64,000 nucleotides of DNA from Moritella sp. F3 (GCF_015082335.1 NZ_BLRL01000004.1:293991-357990); one strand, 5' to 3'. Positions 45,999-59,347 are shown, counted from the first letter of the stretch. Notes: generated by a model from the sequence alone, not told the origin. Numbers and translations: made by a program.

Positions 45999-46289
45999 AT
46001 GTCAGTTGATAAGTTACTTGAAAGCATGACGCCAGAAGTATATGAAAAGCTTAGAACGGCGGTAGAGCTAGGTAAGTGGGAAAGTGGTGTTGTATTGACA
46101 CAAGCACAAAAAGATAGCTCTCTGCAGGCTGTGATGCTGTATCAGTCGCGTTTTAATACTGAACCAGAGCATTTTACAATTGGTACCGATGGCGAGATCG
46201 CAATGCTTAAAAAAGCGGTACTAAAACAACAGTTCAGAGATAAAAAAGCAGCACAGGAAGAAGAGATCTTACGTGTTGATGTTGAATAG
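45999..46289 (+). CDS. yeaC: YeaC-like DUF1315 protein
   Basis: 96-residue cytoplasmic protein matching E. coli YeaC: LLESMTPEVYEKLRTAVELGKWESGVVLTQAQKDSSLQAVMLYQSRFNTEPEH, written here as its contiguous blocks SMTPEVYEKL, AVELGKW and QSRFNTEPEHFTI. The function of the family is unknown. In E. coli yeaC also lies in the gapA-yeaD neighbourhood. AAGGACG precedes the start. Confidence 0.88.
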   Translation: MSVDKLLESMTPEVYEKLRTAVELGKWESGVVLTQAQKDSSLQAVMLYQSRFNTEPEHFTIGTDGEIAMLKKAVLKQQFRDKKAAQEEEILRVDVE

Positions 46290-46315
46290 TCATTCGCTGA
46301 TGTTTAATGCTTGCT

Positions 46316-46360
46316 GAAATAGAAATAGAAATAGAAATAGAAATAGAAATAGAAATAGAA
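46316..46360 (+). repeat. GAAATA hexamer microsatellite
   Basis: Seven and a half uninterrupted copies of GAAATA directly downstream of yeaC (27 bases after its stop). Such perfect short repeats can change length by slippage. Confidence 0.95.
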
Positions 46361-46531
46361 AAATATCGGACAGATACAGTTGTATCTCAAGCCGCTAGGC
46401 AATTGAGAAGTCACTTATCGATTTATTGTGATTGATTTGTGGCTATCGAGTAGTGGTTGTCGAATAGTAGGCTGTCTGATATGGGACGTTAATAATTAAC
46501 GTTTTCATTGATAATGTAGTAAATCGTAGAC

Positions 46532-46564
46532 CTAAAAAAACCAGCCTTACGCTGGTTTTTTTAG
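46532..46564. terminator. terminator after infA
   Basis: CTAAAAAAACCAGC and GCTGGTTTTTTTAG around a 5-base loop, T-runs on both strands; it lies 11 bases past the infA stop and also closes the yeaC side. Confidence 0.9.
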
Positions 46565-46574
46565 AGGCTCGTGA

Positions 46575-46808
<234 letters not shown>

Positions 46809-46927
46809 TTAATTATAGCTATATTTGACCGCAAGATGATGCCAGATTTACGGTGGTGTGTATATATTATAGGTAAGATATTTACGTTTTATTTTTAAAA
46901 CGCTTTATAATTGACTCTTCGGCGGTA

Positions 46928-47611
46928 TTAAGCCTGCCATTCTCCCGCAATCAAGCGCTGATGTGGGTTAAATTTAACCTTGTAATTCATCTTACTACAT
47001 TGATCTATTTGATAGCCTAGATATAACCATCTCTTGCCTGTTTGTTTGGCTATTGCCAGTTGCTGCAAGACCGCATAGGTACCTAAGGAGTTGGCGAGGA
47101 ACTTGGGATCATAGAAACAATACATGGCACTCATACTATCTGCCATGACATCGGTTACTGCGACGGCAATAAGTGTATCTTCCGAATAAAATTCAATAAA
47201 TGTCGGTGTTAACCATGCGCTACTAATAAAACCGTCATACTGTGTTTGGCTAGCAGGGAACATCGCGCCGTCACAGTGCAGGGTATTAATATAACGTTCG
47301 TATAGGGGATAATAATCCGCTTGTGGCTGGTGGCTAACCCGCATTTCAAGGTGTTTGTTTTTATTCAGTAAACGTTTTTGGCTTTTACTGGGTTTAAATG
47401 TCTGACTATCAATGCGGATTGATTGGCAGGCTTGACAATGTTGACAGTGTGGCCGATATACGTCATTGCCACTGCGACGAAAACCGTTTAATAGCAATAC
47501 TTCATAACCCGCTTGATTATGTAAATCATCATCTTGAACAACGAAGATCTGTTCTTGTTGATCAGCTAAGTAACTGCAAGGCATAGGCGGAGTTAAGGCG
47601 ACTTTAATCAT
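46928..47611 (-). CDS. bpt: aspartate/glutamate leucyltransferase (Bpt/Ate family)
   Basis: 227-residue protein of the arginyltransferase family COG2935. N-terminal CSYLADQQEQIFVV and FRRSGNDVYRPHCQHCQACQSIRI, with the Cys motif; later LYERYINTLHCDGAMFP, YCFYDPKF and WLYLGYQIDQCSKMNYK. The Vibrio member transfers leucine to N-terminal Asp or Glu of N-degron substrates. It overlaps aat by 4 bases, placing both N-end-rule transferases in one transcript. Confidence 0.92.
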   Translation of the reverse strand: MIKVALTPPMPCSYLADQQEQIFVVQDDDLHNQAGYEVLLLNGFRRSGNDVYRPHCQHCQACQSIRIDSQTFKPSKSQKRLLNKNKHLEMRVSHQPQADYYPLYERYINTLHCDGAMFPASQTQYDGFISSAWLTPTFIEFYSEDTLIAVAVTDVMADSMSAMYCFYDPKFLANSLGTYAVLQQLAIAKQTGKRWLYLGYQIDQCSKMNYKVKFNPHQRLIAGEWQA

Positions 47612-48351
47612 GTAGTGGTCCCTTGTGTGTTGGCCTTACTTATTAAGTGTAATACAAGCGCTTGAGGCTGCCATTGCTGCGGTTTGATTGTTGGGTTGCG
47701 TTTGTTGAGTTGATTGATGAAGGCTTCGCGACTAATTTCAGTTGCCCCTAATGATGCAAGGTGCTCATTGTGCAATTGGCAATCTATTAATTTACAGCCA
47801 ATTCTGCCGAGATGTTGCTGCAGGCCGACGAAGGCGATTTTAGATGCATCAGTCACGGTATGAAACATCGATTCACCACAGAAAATACCACCAATATATA
47901 TGCCATATAACCCTCCCACTAATAGCCCGTCTTGCCATACTTCAATGGAATGCGCAAAGCCCATATCATGCAACTGTAAATAGGCGTCTTGCATGGTATC
48001 GGTTATCCATGTATCACTTGCATAATCCCGTGGTTGTGCACATGATTCAATGACTTCTGCAAAAGCATGATTAATCGATAAGGTAAAGTTTTGGCGACGA
48101 AAAGACTTACGTAAACTACGTGATATATGCATATCACCTGGATTTAATACCATGCGTTGGCTTGGCGACCACCACAGTATTGGTTGATCCTCTTCAAACC
48201 AAGGAAAGATACCACGTTGATAGGCGTTAAGCAGCCGTTGTGGAGAAAGATCGCCACCCATTGCCAGTAAGCCGTCGGGATCAGTTAATGCATTGTGTAC
48301 AGCTGGAAAATCGGTTAAGTCGTGATTTAGTGTCGGTAAGTAGATTGGCAT
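47608..48351 (-). CDS. aat: leucyl/phenylalanyl-tRNA--protein transferase
   Basis: 247 residues (234 in E. coli). Transfers Leu or Phe from tRNA to N-terminal Arg or Lys for ClpAP degradation. Family signature: PDGLLAMGGDLSPQRLLNAYQRGIFPWFEE, PILWWSPSQRMVL, SIEVWQDGLLVGGLYG, FCGESMF and LIDCQLHNEHLASLGA. trxB follows 72 bases upstream; the cydDC genes that separate them in E. coli are absent. Confidence 0.95.
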   Translation of the reverse strand: MPIYLPTLNHDLTDFPAVHNALTDPDGLLAMGGDLSPQRLLNAYQRGIFPWFEEDQPILWWSPSQRMVLNPGDMHISRSLRKSFRRQNFTLSINHAFAEVIESCAQPRDYASDTWITDTMQDAYLQLHDMGFAHSIEVWQDGLLVGGLYGIYIGGIFCGESMFHTVTDASKIAFVGLQQHLGRIGCKLIDCQLHNEHLASLGATEISREAFINQLNKRNPTIKPQQWQPQALVLHLISKANTQGTTT

Positions 48352-48422
48352 ATAAGGGGTCTTGAAACAGTTAGGTCTTAAAAAGGTGATACCGAGCGTA
48401 TCACCTTAGCAGAATAGACGGA

Positions 48423-49829
<1,407 letters not shown>

Positions 49830-50324
49830 ATGATGGAAGTAAAAACTCGACCAATGAAGGAACTAGATCGAATCGACCGTAATATTCTTAATGAATTACA
49901 AAAAGACGGCCGAATTTCCAATGTAGAGTTGTCTAAACGTGTAGGCTTAAGCCCTACGCCATGTTTAGAGCGCGTACGACGCTTAGAACGCCAAGGATAT
50001 ATTACAGGCTATACCGCAATTCTAAATCCACAGTTTCTGGATGCTTCATTGCTTGTTTTTGTTGAAATCACACTTAACCGTGGTGCTGCCGATGTATTTG
50101 AGCAATTCAACAAAGCTGTTCAAGAACTTGAAGAAATTCAAGAATGTCATTTAGTATCTGGCGACTTCGATTATTTATTAAAAACACGTGTATCTGATAT
50201 GTCAGCTTACCGTCGTTTACTAGGTGAAACGTTATTACGTTTACCAGGTGTGAATGACACTCGTACTTATGTTGTGATGGAAGAAGTAAAACAAAGTAAC
50301 CGTTTAGTTATTAAAACGCGTTAA
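49830..50324 (+). CDS. lrp: leucine-responsive regulatory protein Lrp
   Basis: 164 residues as in E. coli and nearly identical over most of its length: LDRIDRNILNELQKDGRISN, VELSKRVGLSPTPCLERVRR (helix-turn-helix), then the RAM/ligand domain LLVFVEITLNRG, ECHLVSGDFDYLLKTRV and the ending QSNRLVIKTR. Global regulator of amino-acid metabolism. Two adjacent ATGs (49830, 49833); the first gives the family length. Confidence 0.97.
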   Translation: MMEVKTRPMKELDRIDRNILNELQKDGRISNVELSKRVGLSPTPCLERVRRLERQGYITGYTAILNPQFLDASLLVFVEITLNRGAADVFEQFNKAVQELEEIQECHLVSGDFDYLLKTRVSDMSAYRRLLGETLLRLPGVNDTRTYVVMEEVKQSNRLVIKTR

Positions 50325-50390
50325 TTTAGCTCTACACACATAATCTTTTCGCGTAATCCTCGATTAACGCAAATAAAGTGATAAATAATC

Positions 50391-50417
50391 AAACAAGCGG
50401 CATATTGCCGCTTGTTT
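50391..50417 (+). terminator. terminator after lrp
   Basis: AAACAAGCGGCA and TGCCGCTTGTTT around a 3-base loop, followed by TGTTT; 66 bases after the lrp stop. Confidence 0.85.
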
Positions 50418-50492
50418 TGTTTCCTGCATTTATTTAAAGTTGATAGCTCATAGATAACGTACCATCGTCGCCTTCAAGAGTCATAAATCAAG

Positions 50493-53147
50493 ATGAACAA
50501 ATTTAATTTAACCATTCCATCTAAATACCTTGCACCATTGTCAGGTATTCAGCGCGTTTTCGAAGTCGGATTCATTCTTTCTACCTTTATCGCTTGTTAC
50601 GCTATGGTCGCATTAGTGAGCTTTGATCCCGCCGATCCATCATGGTCACAGACCAGTTGGCAAGGCCCGGTTAAGAATGCTGCGGGCTCGTTAGGTGCGT
50701 GGATGGGGGATGTTTTGTTCTTCACCTTTGGCCTTTATGCTTATGCAATACCGCTCGCATTTGTATCATTAGCTTGGTTTATATTTTGGCGTCCAAGACA
50801 ACTCGATGAAATTGACTTTTTCACCGTAGGTTTACGTATGATCGGCGCATTATTACTGTTAATCGGTGTATGTGGCTTAGCGTCTGTTAACTTTGATGAC
50901 CTTTACCATTTTTCATCGGGTGGTTTAGTCGGTGATGTTGTGGAACAGGCGATCAGTGAATTATTTGGCATACTCGGTTCAACGCTTATTTTACTGAGTT
51001 TTGTTGCCATTGGTTTTACCCTGTTAACGGGAATATCTTGGTTATCAATCGTTGATATGCTTGGCGCCGGAGTGATTAATAGTTGCCAGTACTGTGTAGA
51101 TAAAGCCACAGAATTTAAAAATAGACGAACGAGTGAAATGGAAGGTGATACGCAGCATGATGATGCTCAGGCTGAGCCCACTGGTCCCGCACCAGCCAAT
51201 ATGCAGCAAATGCATAACCATTTAACAAGTGAATTCGACAGTCAAGAACAAGTAAATGTAGATGGTGCTGTAGCTGGCGTTAATGCGCATGATGACGTTA
51301 TGAATATGTCATTTACAGCTGTAGACTCTGTGCCATCAAGATCTGAACCGTCAATATCTACCTTCGATATGGCAGACAGTAGCAATCTGCATGACGATTA
51401 CCTTGCCGATTATGACGCTCAACAAATTAACAGCCGAATCGAAAAGCCAATCGGAAATGAAGATGTAATCGACGCAGGACCTATGCAAGAAACTGCGTCC
51501 GTTTTTACACAAGAGCTTACACAAGTAGCAGAACCTACAGCAGCAGTACTCGCACCTGAATTTAAGATTAATAATAACGGTACGGGCAGCGGTTTTGAAA
51601 TTGTTGGTGACCAAGTTGTATCAACAGATCCGCTGCAATTTAAAGAAAAACCAGTGACCTTGTTACCTGGATTAGAGTTATTAGATAAACCAAATAAAAA
51701 AGCCAATCCGATCTCGCAAGCTGAACTCGATCATGTTGCTCATTTAGTGGAAGAGAAGCTGCTTGAATTTAATATTAAAGCGAAAGTGGTTGATGTCCAT
51801 CCAGGTCCGGTGATTACGCGTTTTGAATTAGATTTAGCGCCGGGTATCAAAGTCAGTAAAATCACGGCATTATCGAAAGATCTAGCCCGTTCATTATCAG
51901 CAATGAGTGTGCGTGTTGTTGAAGTGATTCCTGGTAAATCGGTGATTGGTTTGGAATTACCAAATAAATACAGAGAAACAGTGTTCCTTTCTGATGTGAT
52001 GTCGAGTCCTTCATTTACTGAGGCGAAGTCAAAAACGTCAATGGTGCTAGGCCATGATATTGCTGGTGACTCAATGGTTGTTGATTTAGCTAAAATGCCG
52101 CATCTACTGGTTGCGGGTACCACGGGGTCGGGTAAATCTGTTGGTGTGAACGTGATGATCATGAGTTTGCTATATAAAGCATCGCCAGAAGAAGTGCGTA
52201 TGATCATGATCGATCCAAAAATGTTGGAACTTTCGGTGTACGAAGGTATCCCACACCTATTAACTGAAGTTGTTACTGACATGAAAGATGCCGCAAATGC
52301 ATTGCGTTGGTGTGTTGGTGAAATGGAACGTCGTTATAAATTACTGTCAGCGGTCGGTGTACGTAACCTCGCGGGTTTTAATACTAAAGTGCAGCAAGCG
52401 ATTGATGCTGGTCAGCCTATCCTAGACCCACTGTGGAAACCGGGTGATAGCATGGATGCGACAGCTCCTGAGCTAACTAAATTGCCGGCAATCGTAGTAA
52501 TTGTCGATGAGTTTGCTGACATGATGATGATTGTGGGTAAAAAGGTTGAAGAATTGATTGCACGTATTGCCCAGAAAGCTCGTGCGGCTGGTATTCACTT
52601 GATTTTAGCTACTCAGCGTCCTTCAGTGGATGTGATCACGGGTCTGATTAAAGCTAATATACCAACGCGTATCGCGTTCCAAGTATCGAGTAAAATTGAC
52701 TCGCGTACTATTCTTGATCAAGGCGGTGCTGAAACACTGTTGGGTATGGGTGATATGTTGTATCAACCCGCGGGCACCAGTGTACCAATTCGTGTTCACG
52801 GTGCATTTGTCGATGATCACGAAGTACACCGTGTGGTTGCTGATTGGAAGTTACGTGGTAAACCAGATTATATTGAAGAAATTTTGCATGGTGAAGCGAC
52901 TGCAGATAGCTTATTGCCAGGTGAAGTCGCTGAAGGTTCATCGGATGTAGATGAGCTATTTGATCAAGCCGTATACCATGTAACAGAAACGCGTCGAGGT
53001 TCTGTATCGGGCGTACAACGTAAGTTTAAAATTGGTTATAACCGCGCTGCACGTATCGTCGAAGAGATGGAAGTGCAGGGTATTGTGAGTTCTCCAGGAC
53101 ATAACGGTAACCGAGAAGTATTGGCGCCACCGCCACCAAAGGATTAA
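50493..53147 (+). CDS. ftsK: DNA translocase FtsK
   Basis: 884 residues. N-terminal domain with four to five membrane segments (about 25-195) that anchors it at the septum, an acidic linker (about 200-400), then alpha-beta motor with Walker [17 protein letters not shown], Walker [43 protein letters not shown], and the C-terminal gamma winged helix ([23 protein letters not shown]) that reads KOPS. The linker is much shorter than in E. coli FtsK (1329 aa), as in many marine relatives. Start by lrp, end 3 bases before lolA. Confidence 0.96.
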   Translation: MNKFNLTIPSKYLAPLSGIQRVFEVGFILSTFIACYAMVALVSFDPADPSWSQTSWQGPVKNAAGSLGAWMGDVLFFTFGLYAYAIPLAFVSLAWFIFWRPRQLDEIDFFTVGLRMIGALLLLIGVCGLASVNFDDLYHFSSGGLVGDVVEQAISELFGILGSTLILLSFVAIGFTLLTGISWLSIVDMLGAGVINSCQYCVDKATEFKNRRTSEMEGDTQHDDAQAEPTGPAPANMQQMHNHLTSEFDSQEQVNVDGAVAGVNAHDDVMNMSFTAVDSVPSRSEPSISTFDMADSSNLHDDYLADYDAQQINSRIEKPIGNEDVIDAGPMQETASVFTQELTQVAEPTAAVLAPEFKINNNGTGSGFEIVGDQVVSTDPLQFKEKPVTLLPGLELLDKPNKKANPISQAELDHVAHLVEEKLLEFNIKAKVVDVHPGPVITRFELDLAPGIKVSKITALSKDLARSLSAMSVRVVEVIPGKSVIGLELPNKYRETVFLSDVMSSPSFTEAKSKTSMVLGHDIAGDSMVVDLAKMPHLLVAGTTGSGKSVGVNVMIMSLLYKASPEEVRMIMIDPKMLELSVYEGIPHLLTEVVTDMKDAANALRWCVGEMERRYKLLSAVGVRNLAGFNTKVQQAIDAGQPILDPLWKPGDSMDATAPELTKLPAIVVIVDEFADMMMIVGKKVEELIARIAQKARAAGIHLILATQRPSVDVITGLIKANIPTRIAFQVSSKIDSRTILDQGGAETLLGMGDMLYQPAGTSVPIRVHGAFVDDHEVHRVVADWKLRGKPDYIEEILHGEATADSLLPGEVAEGSSDVDELFDQAVYHVTETRRGSVSGVQRKFKIGYNRAARIVEEMEVQGIVSSPGHNGNREVLAPPPPKD

Positions 53148-53150
53148 TTT

Positions 53151-53771
53151 ATGAGAAACAACATGTCACTGAAAAAAATCGTCGTAACGGCAGTATTAAT
53201 GACAGCCTCTATGTTTACGTATGCGCAAAGCGTAAAAGAAGAATTACAGAGTCAACTTGATCAGTTAAAACCATTTAGTGCTAATTTTAGCCAAACAGTT
53301 GTATCAGCTGAAGGTGATAATTTATCAACAGCGCAGGGGTTAATGCAATTACAGCGACCGAACCAATTTCGTTGGGAAACGGTAACACCAGATGAAAACT
53401 TAATTGTATCGAATGGTGAAAGTCTGTGGTTTTACAATCCGTTTGTCGAGCAAGTTAGTATTTACTCACTTAAAGATGCAATTGCCAATACGCCTTTCAT
53501 GCTAATTGCAGGCGCTGAAAAAACATTGTGGGAAAGTTACCGTGTGACTAAAAAAGCGGGGGTATATACCGTCGTGACACCTAACGATCCTGCTGCTGCT
53601 ATATTCACGCTACAGTTTAAAGGCGGTGAAATTGCGCAATTCTCAGTACAAGAGCAACAAGGCCAGCATAGCCAGTTTGCGCTAACAAATCATAAAACAA
53701 TGAACAAGATGGATCCTGCGTTGTTTGATTTCACTATCCCGGAAGATACAGATATAGATGACCAACGCTAA
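53151..53771 (+). CDS. lolA: outer-membrane lipoprotein carrier protein LolA
   Basis: Periplasmic chaperone moving lipoproteins from LolCDE to LolB. 206 residues with a signal peptide ending MFTYAQS (about residue 25). Family blocks: [37 protein letters not shown] segment [15 protein letters not shown], and the ending [15 protein letters not shown]. It follows ftsK by 3 bases and overlaps the rarA start by one base (TAATG). Confidence 0.94.
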   Translation: MRNNMSLKKIVVTAVLMTASMFTYAQSVKEELQSQLDQLKPFSANFSQTVVSAEGDNLSTAQGLMQLQRPNQFRWETVTPDENLIVSNGESLWFYNPFVEQVSIYSLKDAIANTPFMLIAGAEKTLWESYRVTKKAGVYTVVTPNDPAAAIFTLQFKGGEIAQFSVQEQQGQHSQFALTNHKTMNKMDPALFDFTIPEDTDIDDQR

Positions 53772-55108
53772 TGAATAATACGATGTCACTTGATTTTAGT
53801 CCTGATTTCCAACCGCTAGCCGCCAGAATGCGGCCAGAAAAGATGTCGCAATATATTGGTCAAACACATATTCTCGGAGAAGGTAAACCCTTACATCGCG
53901 CATTATTAGCTGGCCATGCACACTCAATGATTTTATGGGGGCCACCTGGTACAGGTAAAACCACGATAGCTGAGATGATTGCCAACTATTGCGACGCTAA
54001 AGTAGAGCGTGTACATGCTGTAACGTCGGGTATTAAAGATATTCGTCTGGCGATAGAAAAAGCCAAAGATAATGCTATTCAAGGTTATCGCACCATCTTA
54101 TTTGTCGATGAAGTTCATCGCTTTAATAAGAGCCAGCAAGATGCTTTTTTACCACATATTGAAGATGGCACCATTATTTTTATCGGCGCAACAACTGAAA
54201 ACCCGTCATTCGAATTAAATAACGCCTTGTTATCACGTGCACGTGTGTATGTGCTCAAAAAATTAACCGCAGATGAAATTGAGCAGGTTGTCGATCAAGC
54301 GTTAACCGATGAACGTGGACTTGCTAATGTAAAGTTTGACTTTGCACCGGGTGTAAAAGAGAAACTGTGTGACCTTGTTGATGGTGATGCGAGAAAAAGC
54401 TTAAATTACCTTGAGCTATTAAGTGACATGGTTGAAGAGGGTCCACAAGGTAAGTTAGTGACATTGGAAAGATTGATGTCTGTTGTCGGGCGTAAAGTGA
54501 ATAGCTTTGATAATAAGGGCGAGTTGTATTACGACCTGATGTCAGCATTGCATAAGTCTATCCGTGGCTCATCGCCTGATGCGGCGCTATATTGGTTTGC
54601 ACGTATGCTTGCTGGTGGCTGTGATCCATTACATGTGGCGCGTCGTTTATTGGCTATTGCCTCTGAAGATATTGGTAATGCCGATCCAAGAGCAATGCAA
54701 GTTGCTGTTTCGGCGTGGGATTGCTTTAGTCGAATTGGTGCCTATGAAGGTGAGCGGGCGATTGCACAAGCGATTGTATACCTCGCATCGGCAGCTAAGA
54801 GTAACTCGGTTTACACTGCATTTACCCAAGCGAAGATGATAGTCCAAGAACAGCCAGACTTTGATGTACCGATGCATTTGCGTAATGCACCGACTAAATT
54901 GATGTCCGATCTTGGCTATGGCGATGACTATCGTTATGCGCATGATGAAGTAGGGGCTTACGCACCTGGCGAATGTTATATGCCGGAAGCATTGCAAGGC
55001 ACTAAGTTATACCACCCGGTTGATCGTGGTGTTGAAAAGCAAATTAAGCAAAAGCTTGATTACTTACATCAACTCGATATTAATAGCCCAAGAAAGCGTT
55101 ATCAATAA
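53771..55108 (+). CDS. rarA: replication-associated recombination protein RarA
   Basis: AAA+ ATPase (445 aa) of the RarA/MgsA/WRNIP1 family acting at stalled forks. Walker [14 protein letters not shown], Walker [17 protein letters not shown], sensor [12 protein letters not shown], arginine finger region [11 protein letters not shown], and the C-terminal MgsA tetramerisation region ([22 protein letters not shown]). Third gene of the ftsK-lolA-rarA transcript. Confidence 0.96.
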   Translation: MNNTMSLDFSPDFQPLAARMRPEKMSQYIGQTHILGEGKPLHRALLAGHAHSMILWGPPGTGKTTIAEMIANYCDAKVERVHAVTSGIKDIRLAIEKAKDNAIQGYRTILFVDEVHRFNKSQQDAFLPHIEDGTIIFIGATTENPSFELNNALLSRARVYVLKKLTADEIEQVVDQALTDERGLANVKFDFAPGVKEKLCDLVDGDARKSLNYLELLSDMVEEGPQGKLVTLERLMSVVGRKVNSFDNKGELYYDLMSALHKSIRGSSPDAALYWFARMLAGGCDPLHVARRLLAIASEDIGNADPRAMQVAVSAWDCFSRIGAYEGERAIAQAIVYLASAAKSNSVYTAFTQAKMIVQEQPDFDVPMHLRNAPTKLMSDLGYGDDYRYAHDEVGAYAPGECYMPEALQGTKLYHPVDRGVEKQIKQKLDYLHQLDINSPRKRYQ

Positions 55109-55142
55109 TTGAAACCATCAATACATAACCAGAGTATCAGTC

Positions 55143-55526
55143 ATGAATAGTTTAGCTTTATACGGTTTTGTTGCACTTGGTGGTGCAAGTGGTGCCGTAT
55201 TACGTACTTTTATCGCCCAGACGGCTACGGCTGTATTAGGCAAAGGTTTTCCGTACGGTACGTTGATTGTTAATATTTTAGGGTCGTTATTAATGGGGGT
55301 ATTATTTGCCTTACTTGATGACAACTTGATTGCAGAAACACCGTGGCGACAACTTATTGGTTTAGGTTTCTTAGGTGCACTGACGACATTTTCGACATTT
55401 TCAATGGATTCATTACTGTTGTTACAAGATGGTCAGTGGTTAAAAGCAGGGCTAAATGTGTCTTTAAACGTATTCGTGTGTATTTTTGTTGCATATTTAG
55501 GTATGCGCTTAGTATTTCGCGCATAA
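55143..55526 (+). CDS. crcB: fluoride channel CrcB (Fluc)
   Basis: 127-residue four-helix membrane protein that exports fluoride as an antiparallel dimer. Signature elements GGASGAVLRTFIA, GTLIVNILGSLLMG and LGALTTFSTFSMDS are all present, including the Phe box and the central Asn. Only 34 bases separate it from rarA, so there is no room for a fluoride riboswitch directly ahead. Confidence 0.93.
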   Translation: MNSLALYGFVALGGASGAVLRTFIAQTATAVLGKGFPYGTLIVNILGSLLMGVLFALLDDNLIAETPWRQLIGLGFLGALTTFSTFSMDSLLLLQDGQWLKAGLNVSLNVFVCIFVAYLGMRLVFRA

Positions 55527-55667
55527 AGAGCCGTTTTTTAACTATAAGTACGTGATGAAAGTGTAAAATCACGTTAAAATAATAAGCATAAACAATACCA
55601 ACAGACATTTCTATCTAGAAGCCAGTAATGTGCTTTTAGGTTTAAATTAAACAAGCAGAGTAGGTAA

Positions 55668-56957
<1,290 letters not shown>

Positions 56958-57024
56958 TATTATAATAGCCTAATTAAATTAATGGCGTGTTATCTGACTA
57001 CTCGCCATTAATGATCCGCTAAAT

Positions 57025-57062
57025 AAAAAGCCTCACTTAGTTATAACTAAGTGAGGCTTTTT
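57025..57062. terminator. terminator after serS
   Basis: Perfect palindrome of 38 bases (AAAAAGCCTCACTTAGTTA and its complement), T-run following. A second hairpin with 10-bp arms (56978-56987 and 57003-57012) precedes it. Confidence 0.9.
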
Positions 57063-57129
57063 TGTTTCTGCTGTTATGGATATCGCCGTCACGTTCAATT
57101 AGTTGACGCAATATTGATAGATCAGAGGC

Positions 57130-57459
57130 CTACAGGCATTTAGCTGGCTTGGGTAAGCCTGCAATTTTAGTTGCTTGCTTCGCTGGGCCTTTAGGGAACA
57201 GTTTATAAAGGTAGATACTATTGCCTTTATCTGCGCCGAGTTTTTTCGCCATTGCTTTTACTAATGCACGGATAGCAGGGGAGGTGTTGTATTCAAGGTA
57301 GAAGTTACGTACAAACAATACCACTTCCCAGTGCGCTGGACTTAGCGCGATACTTTCTTGTTCAGCAATTATAGGCGCTAGAGCTTCGCTCCAATCAGCT
57401 GGGTTAAGTAAGTAACCTTGTTTGTCAGTTGCAATTTCTTGTTCATTGATAATTAACAT
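57130..57459 (-). CDS. tusE: sulfurtransferase TusE
   Basis: 109-residue DsrC-family protein that takes persulfide from TusBCD for 2-thiouridine synthesis on tRNA. Strong match to E. coli Tus[62 protein letters not shown] and the penultimate catalytic Cys in PKPAKCL. I start at 57459 (MLIINEQEI) for the family length; an ATG at 57465 is equally possible. Follows yccA on the same strand, as in E. coli. Confidence 0.93.
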   Translation of the reverse strand: MLIINEQEIATDKQGYLLNPADWSEALAPIIAEQESIALSPAHWEVVLFVRNFYLEYNTSPAIRALVKAMAKKLGADKGNSIYLYKLFPKGPAKQATKIAGLPKPAKCL

Positions 57460-57489
57460 GGGCATAAACTAATCGTAGAGGGAAAACAA

Positions 57490-57514
57490 AAAAGCCTCGT
57501 CAAACGAGGCTTTT
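57490..57514 (-). terminator. terminator after yccA
   Basis: 11-bp stem AAAAGCCTCGT / ACGAGGCTTTT with a 3-base loop; on the minus strand it is followed by TTTTTGTTTT-like sequence. It separates yccA from tusE. Confidence 0.85.
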
Positions 57515-57543
57515 CACTATTTATAAATACAGTTTAACTGTAA

Positions 57544-58206
57544 TTAGTCGTCGCTACTCATAATACCTAAGATTTGCAGTAAGCTAACAAAGATATTATA
57601 CAGTGATACAAATATTGTTACTGTAGCTGAGATATAGCTTGTTTCACCACCGTGAATGATCGAGCTTGTTTGCATCAAGATAGCACCTGATGAGAACAAG
57701 ATGAACATTGCACTGATTGCTAAACTAAGCGCTGGGATTTGTAAGAAAATGTTACCAATCATCGCGACGATAAGAACGACAAAGCCAGCCATCATCATGC
57801 CACTTAGGAAAGACATATCTTTCTTCGTTGTTAGCACGTATGCAGACAAGCCAAAGAAAGTGAAGGCAGTACCTGCAAAGGCTAATACAACTATGTCACC
57901 CATACCTGCACCTATGTACATGTTAATTAATGGGCCAACGGTATAACCTAAGAAACCAGTGAACATAAATACAAATAAAATGCCCATTGAGTTGTTACGG
58001 TTCTTTTCTGTTAAATACATTAAACCGTAAACACCAACAAGGGTAATGATAAAGCCAGGCGCAGGTAGGTTTAATGTGACTACTGCAGCAGCAATTATCG
58101 CTGAAAATGCGAGTGTCATCGCTAATAACATATAGGTATTTCGAAGTACCTTGTTCGTCGCGAGTACGCTTGCCTGCGACTGAGTCTGAATCGTACGTTG
58201 TTGCAT
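57544..58206 (-). CDS. yccA: YccA-like Bax inhibitor-1 family membrane protein
   Basis: 220 residues, seven hydrophobic segments typical of BI-1/YccA. Recognisable parts are LRNTYMLLAMTLAFSAIIAA, SMGILFVFMFTGFLGYTVGPL and the ending SLYNIFVSLLQILGI followed by the acidic MSSDD. E. coli YccA is a substrate and modulator of FtsH. Upstream is the first tRNA-Ser(UGA) unit in divergent orientation. Confidence 0.92.
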   Translation of the reverse strand: MQQRTIQTQSQASVLATNKVLRNTYMLLAMTLAFSAIIAAAVVTLNLPAPGFIITLVGVYGLMYLTEKNRNNSMGILFVFMFTGFLGYTVGPLINMYIGAGMGDIVVLAFAGTAFTFFGLSAYVLTTKKDMSFLSGMMMAGFVVLIVAMIGNIFLQIPALSLAISAMFILFSSGAILMQTSSIIHGGETSYISATVTIFVSLYNIFVSLLQILGIMSSDD

Positions 58207-58398
58207 TGTGTCTTTTCCTTAATAATTAACACTGCTAGTTAGAGTATCAGTATACCCTAAAGTTCCGACATAATATGACGATGTAGTTAATTTATAGCCA
58301 AATAAGTTAAAAACAAGCCTTCTTACTTAAAAATGTGATTAATTTTGTAAAAGGCTTTATCTTTTTTTTAAACTCTGTATTATACGCTCCATTGCTGC

Positions 58399-58489
58399 GG
58401 AGGGGTGGCAGAGTGGCCGAATGCACTGGTCTTGAAAACCAGCAGGGGTTAATAGCTCCTCGAGAGTTCAAATCTCTCCTCCTCCGCCA
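58399..58489 (+). tRNA. tRNA-Ser(UGA), copy 1
   Basis: 91 bases with encoded CCA. Acceptor GGAGGGG pairs with CTCCTCC (one G-T), anticodon loop CTTGAAA gives UGA, long variable arm (AGGGGTTAATAGCTCCT), TTCAAAT T loop. A TATTAT -10 lies at 58378-58383, and its -35 is poor. Confidence 0.97.
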
Positions 58490-58500
58490 TCTATATAGAG

Positions 58501-58533
58501 AAAGGCGCTATCTGAAAAGATAGCGCCTTTTTT
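58501..58533 (+). terminator. terminator of tRNA-Ser copy 1
   Basis: AAAGGCGCTATC and GATAGCGCCTTT around TGAAAA, then T-run. The same hairpin follows each of the three copies; this one has perfect pairing. Confidence 0.9.
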
Positions 58534-58559
58534 GCATTCTAGCCTTTATATAACTCTAA

Positions 58560-59171
58560 TTACTTCTCAGACAGTGAGCATTGTCCACGTTCTGTATTCG
58601 CTTCGACCTCTTGCTTAACGATACGACTCAATTCATCTGCGCCGCCAACATAATGTCCATCTATCCATATTTGCGGTACGGTCACCGGTTGTTTGGGATC
58701 GATTAATGGCTTCACTCTTGAGATCATTTCATAAAGCGCGCGAGGGCTAGTGATCACGTCATGATAACGGTAGTCAAGATTTGCGTCTTGTAAGTATGTT
58801 TTCGCACGCAGGCAATGGGGGCAATTTTGCTTTCCAAATATATGTTGACCACTAATTGGCACTTGTTGAGAGTGTGCTTCGATGACGGCCTGGGTTAATA
58901 CACCTCGGTTTAATGCCCGGCCTTGGCTGATCACTTTATCTGCAACCATGACGATAGGGGCGTGCCAGCCACCTTTCAGTAATGGCTGCCACCATTCATT
59001 TAACCAGTCCTTGATTTCCAGCTCGACCGCAATGCCGTCTAATTCATTTTGAAGGGTATCTAAGACAATATCTTTAGTGAGGGCGCATTCACCACAAGGG
59101 ATATTGATATGAAAGGGTCCCCAATCGCCAGCCCAGCGGTAGATTGTCACTTTGACTGCTTGTTTATCCAT
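58560..59171 (-). CDS. two-domain thioredoxin-fold/glutaredoxin protein
   Basis: 203 residues with two redox-type domains. The N-terminal domain (about 1-95) opens VTIYRWAGDWGPFHINIPCGECALTKD, with a CGEC pair at 26-29 and a cis-Pro-like WHAPIVMVADKVI. The C-terminal domain (about 108-190) is a clear glutaredoxin with CPHC at 117-120 and VTVPQIWIDGHYVGGADEL. No signal peptide, so cytoplasmic. Substrate unknown. It lies between tRNA-Ser copies 1 and 2, antiparallel to them. Confidence 0.78.
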   Translation of the reverse strand: MDKQAVKVTIYRWAGDWGPFHINIPCGECALTKDIVLDTLQNELDGIAVELEIKDWLNEWWQPLLKGGWHAPIVMVADKVISQGRALNRGVLTQAVIEAHSQQVPISGQHIFGKQNCPHCLRAKTYLQDANLDYRYHDVITSPRALYEMISRVKPLIDPKQPVTVPQIWIDGHYVGGADELSRIVKQEVEANTERGQCSLSEK

Positions 59172-59318
59172 GTCTCACCTTAATGATTAATACCTGTGTT
59201 ATATTTCCAAATAGGCTTTGTTACTGTCTATCATTGTGCTGCATCGTTGTATTACAGTGCGAAACGAGTGATAAGTAAACGGTTTCTGTGTTTTTCGTTA
59301 ATTTTTAGCATGTTGATA

Positions 59319-59347
59319 TTTACAAGTCATCATTACATCTCTACTAT
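59319..59347 (+). promoter_or_regulatory. promoter of tRNA-Ser copy 2
   Basis: TTTACA (59319-59324), 17-base spacer, TACTAT (59342-59347), then ACGCTCC as discriminator. It lies 15 bases before the tRNA. Confidence 0.75.

Noticed and set aside
55109..55142. Fluoride riboswitch ahead of crcB
   Set aside because: Only 34 bases separate rarA and crcB, too short for the aptamer.
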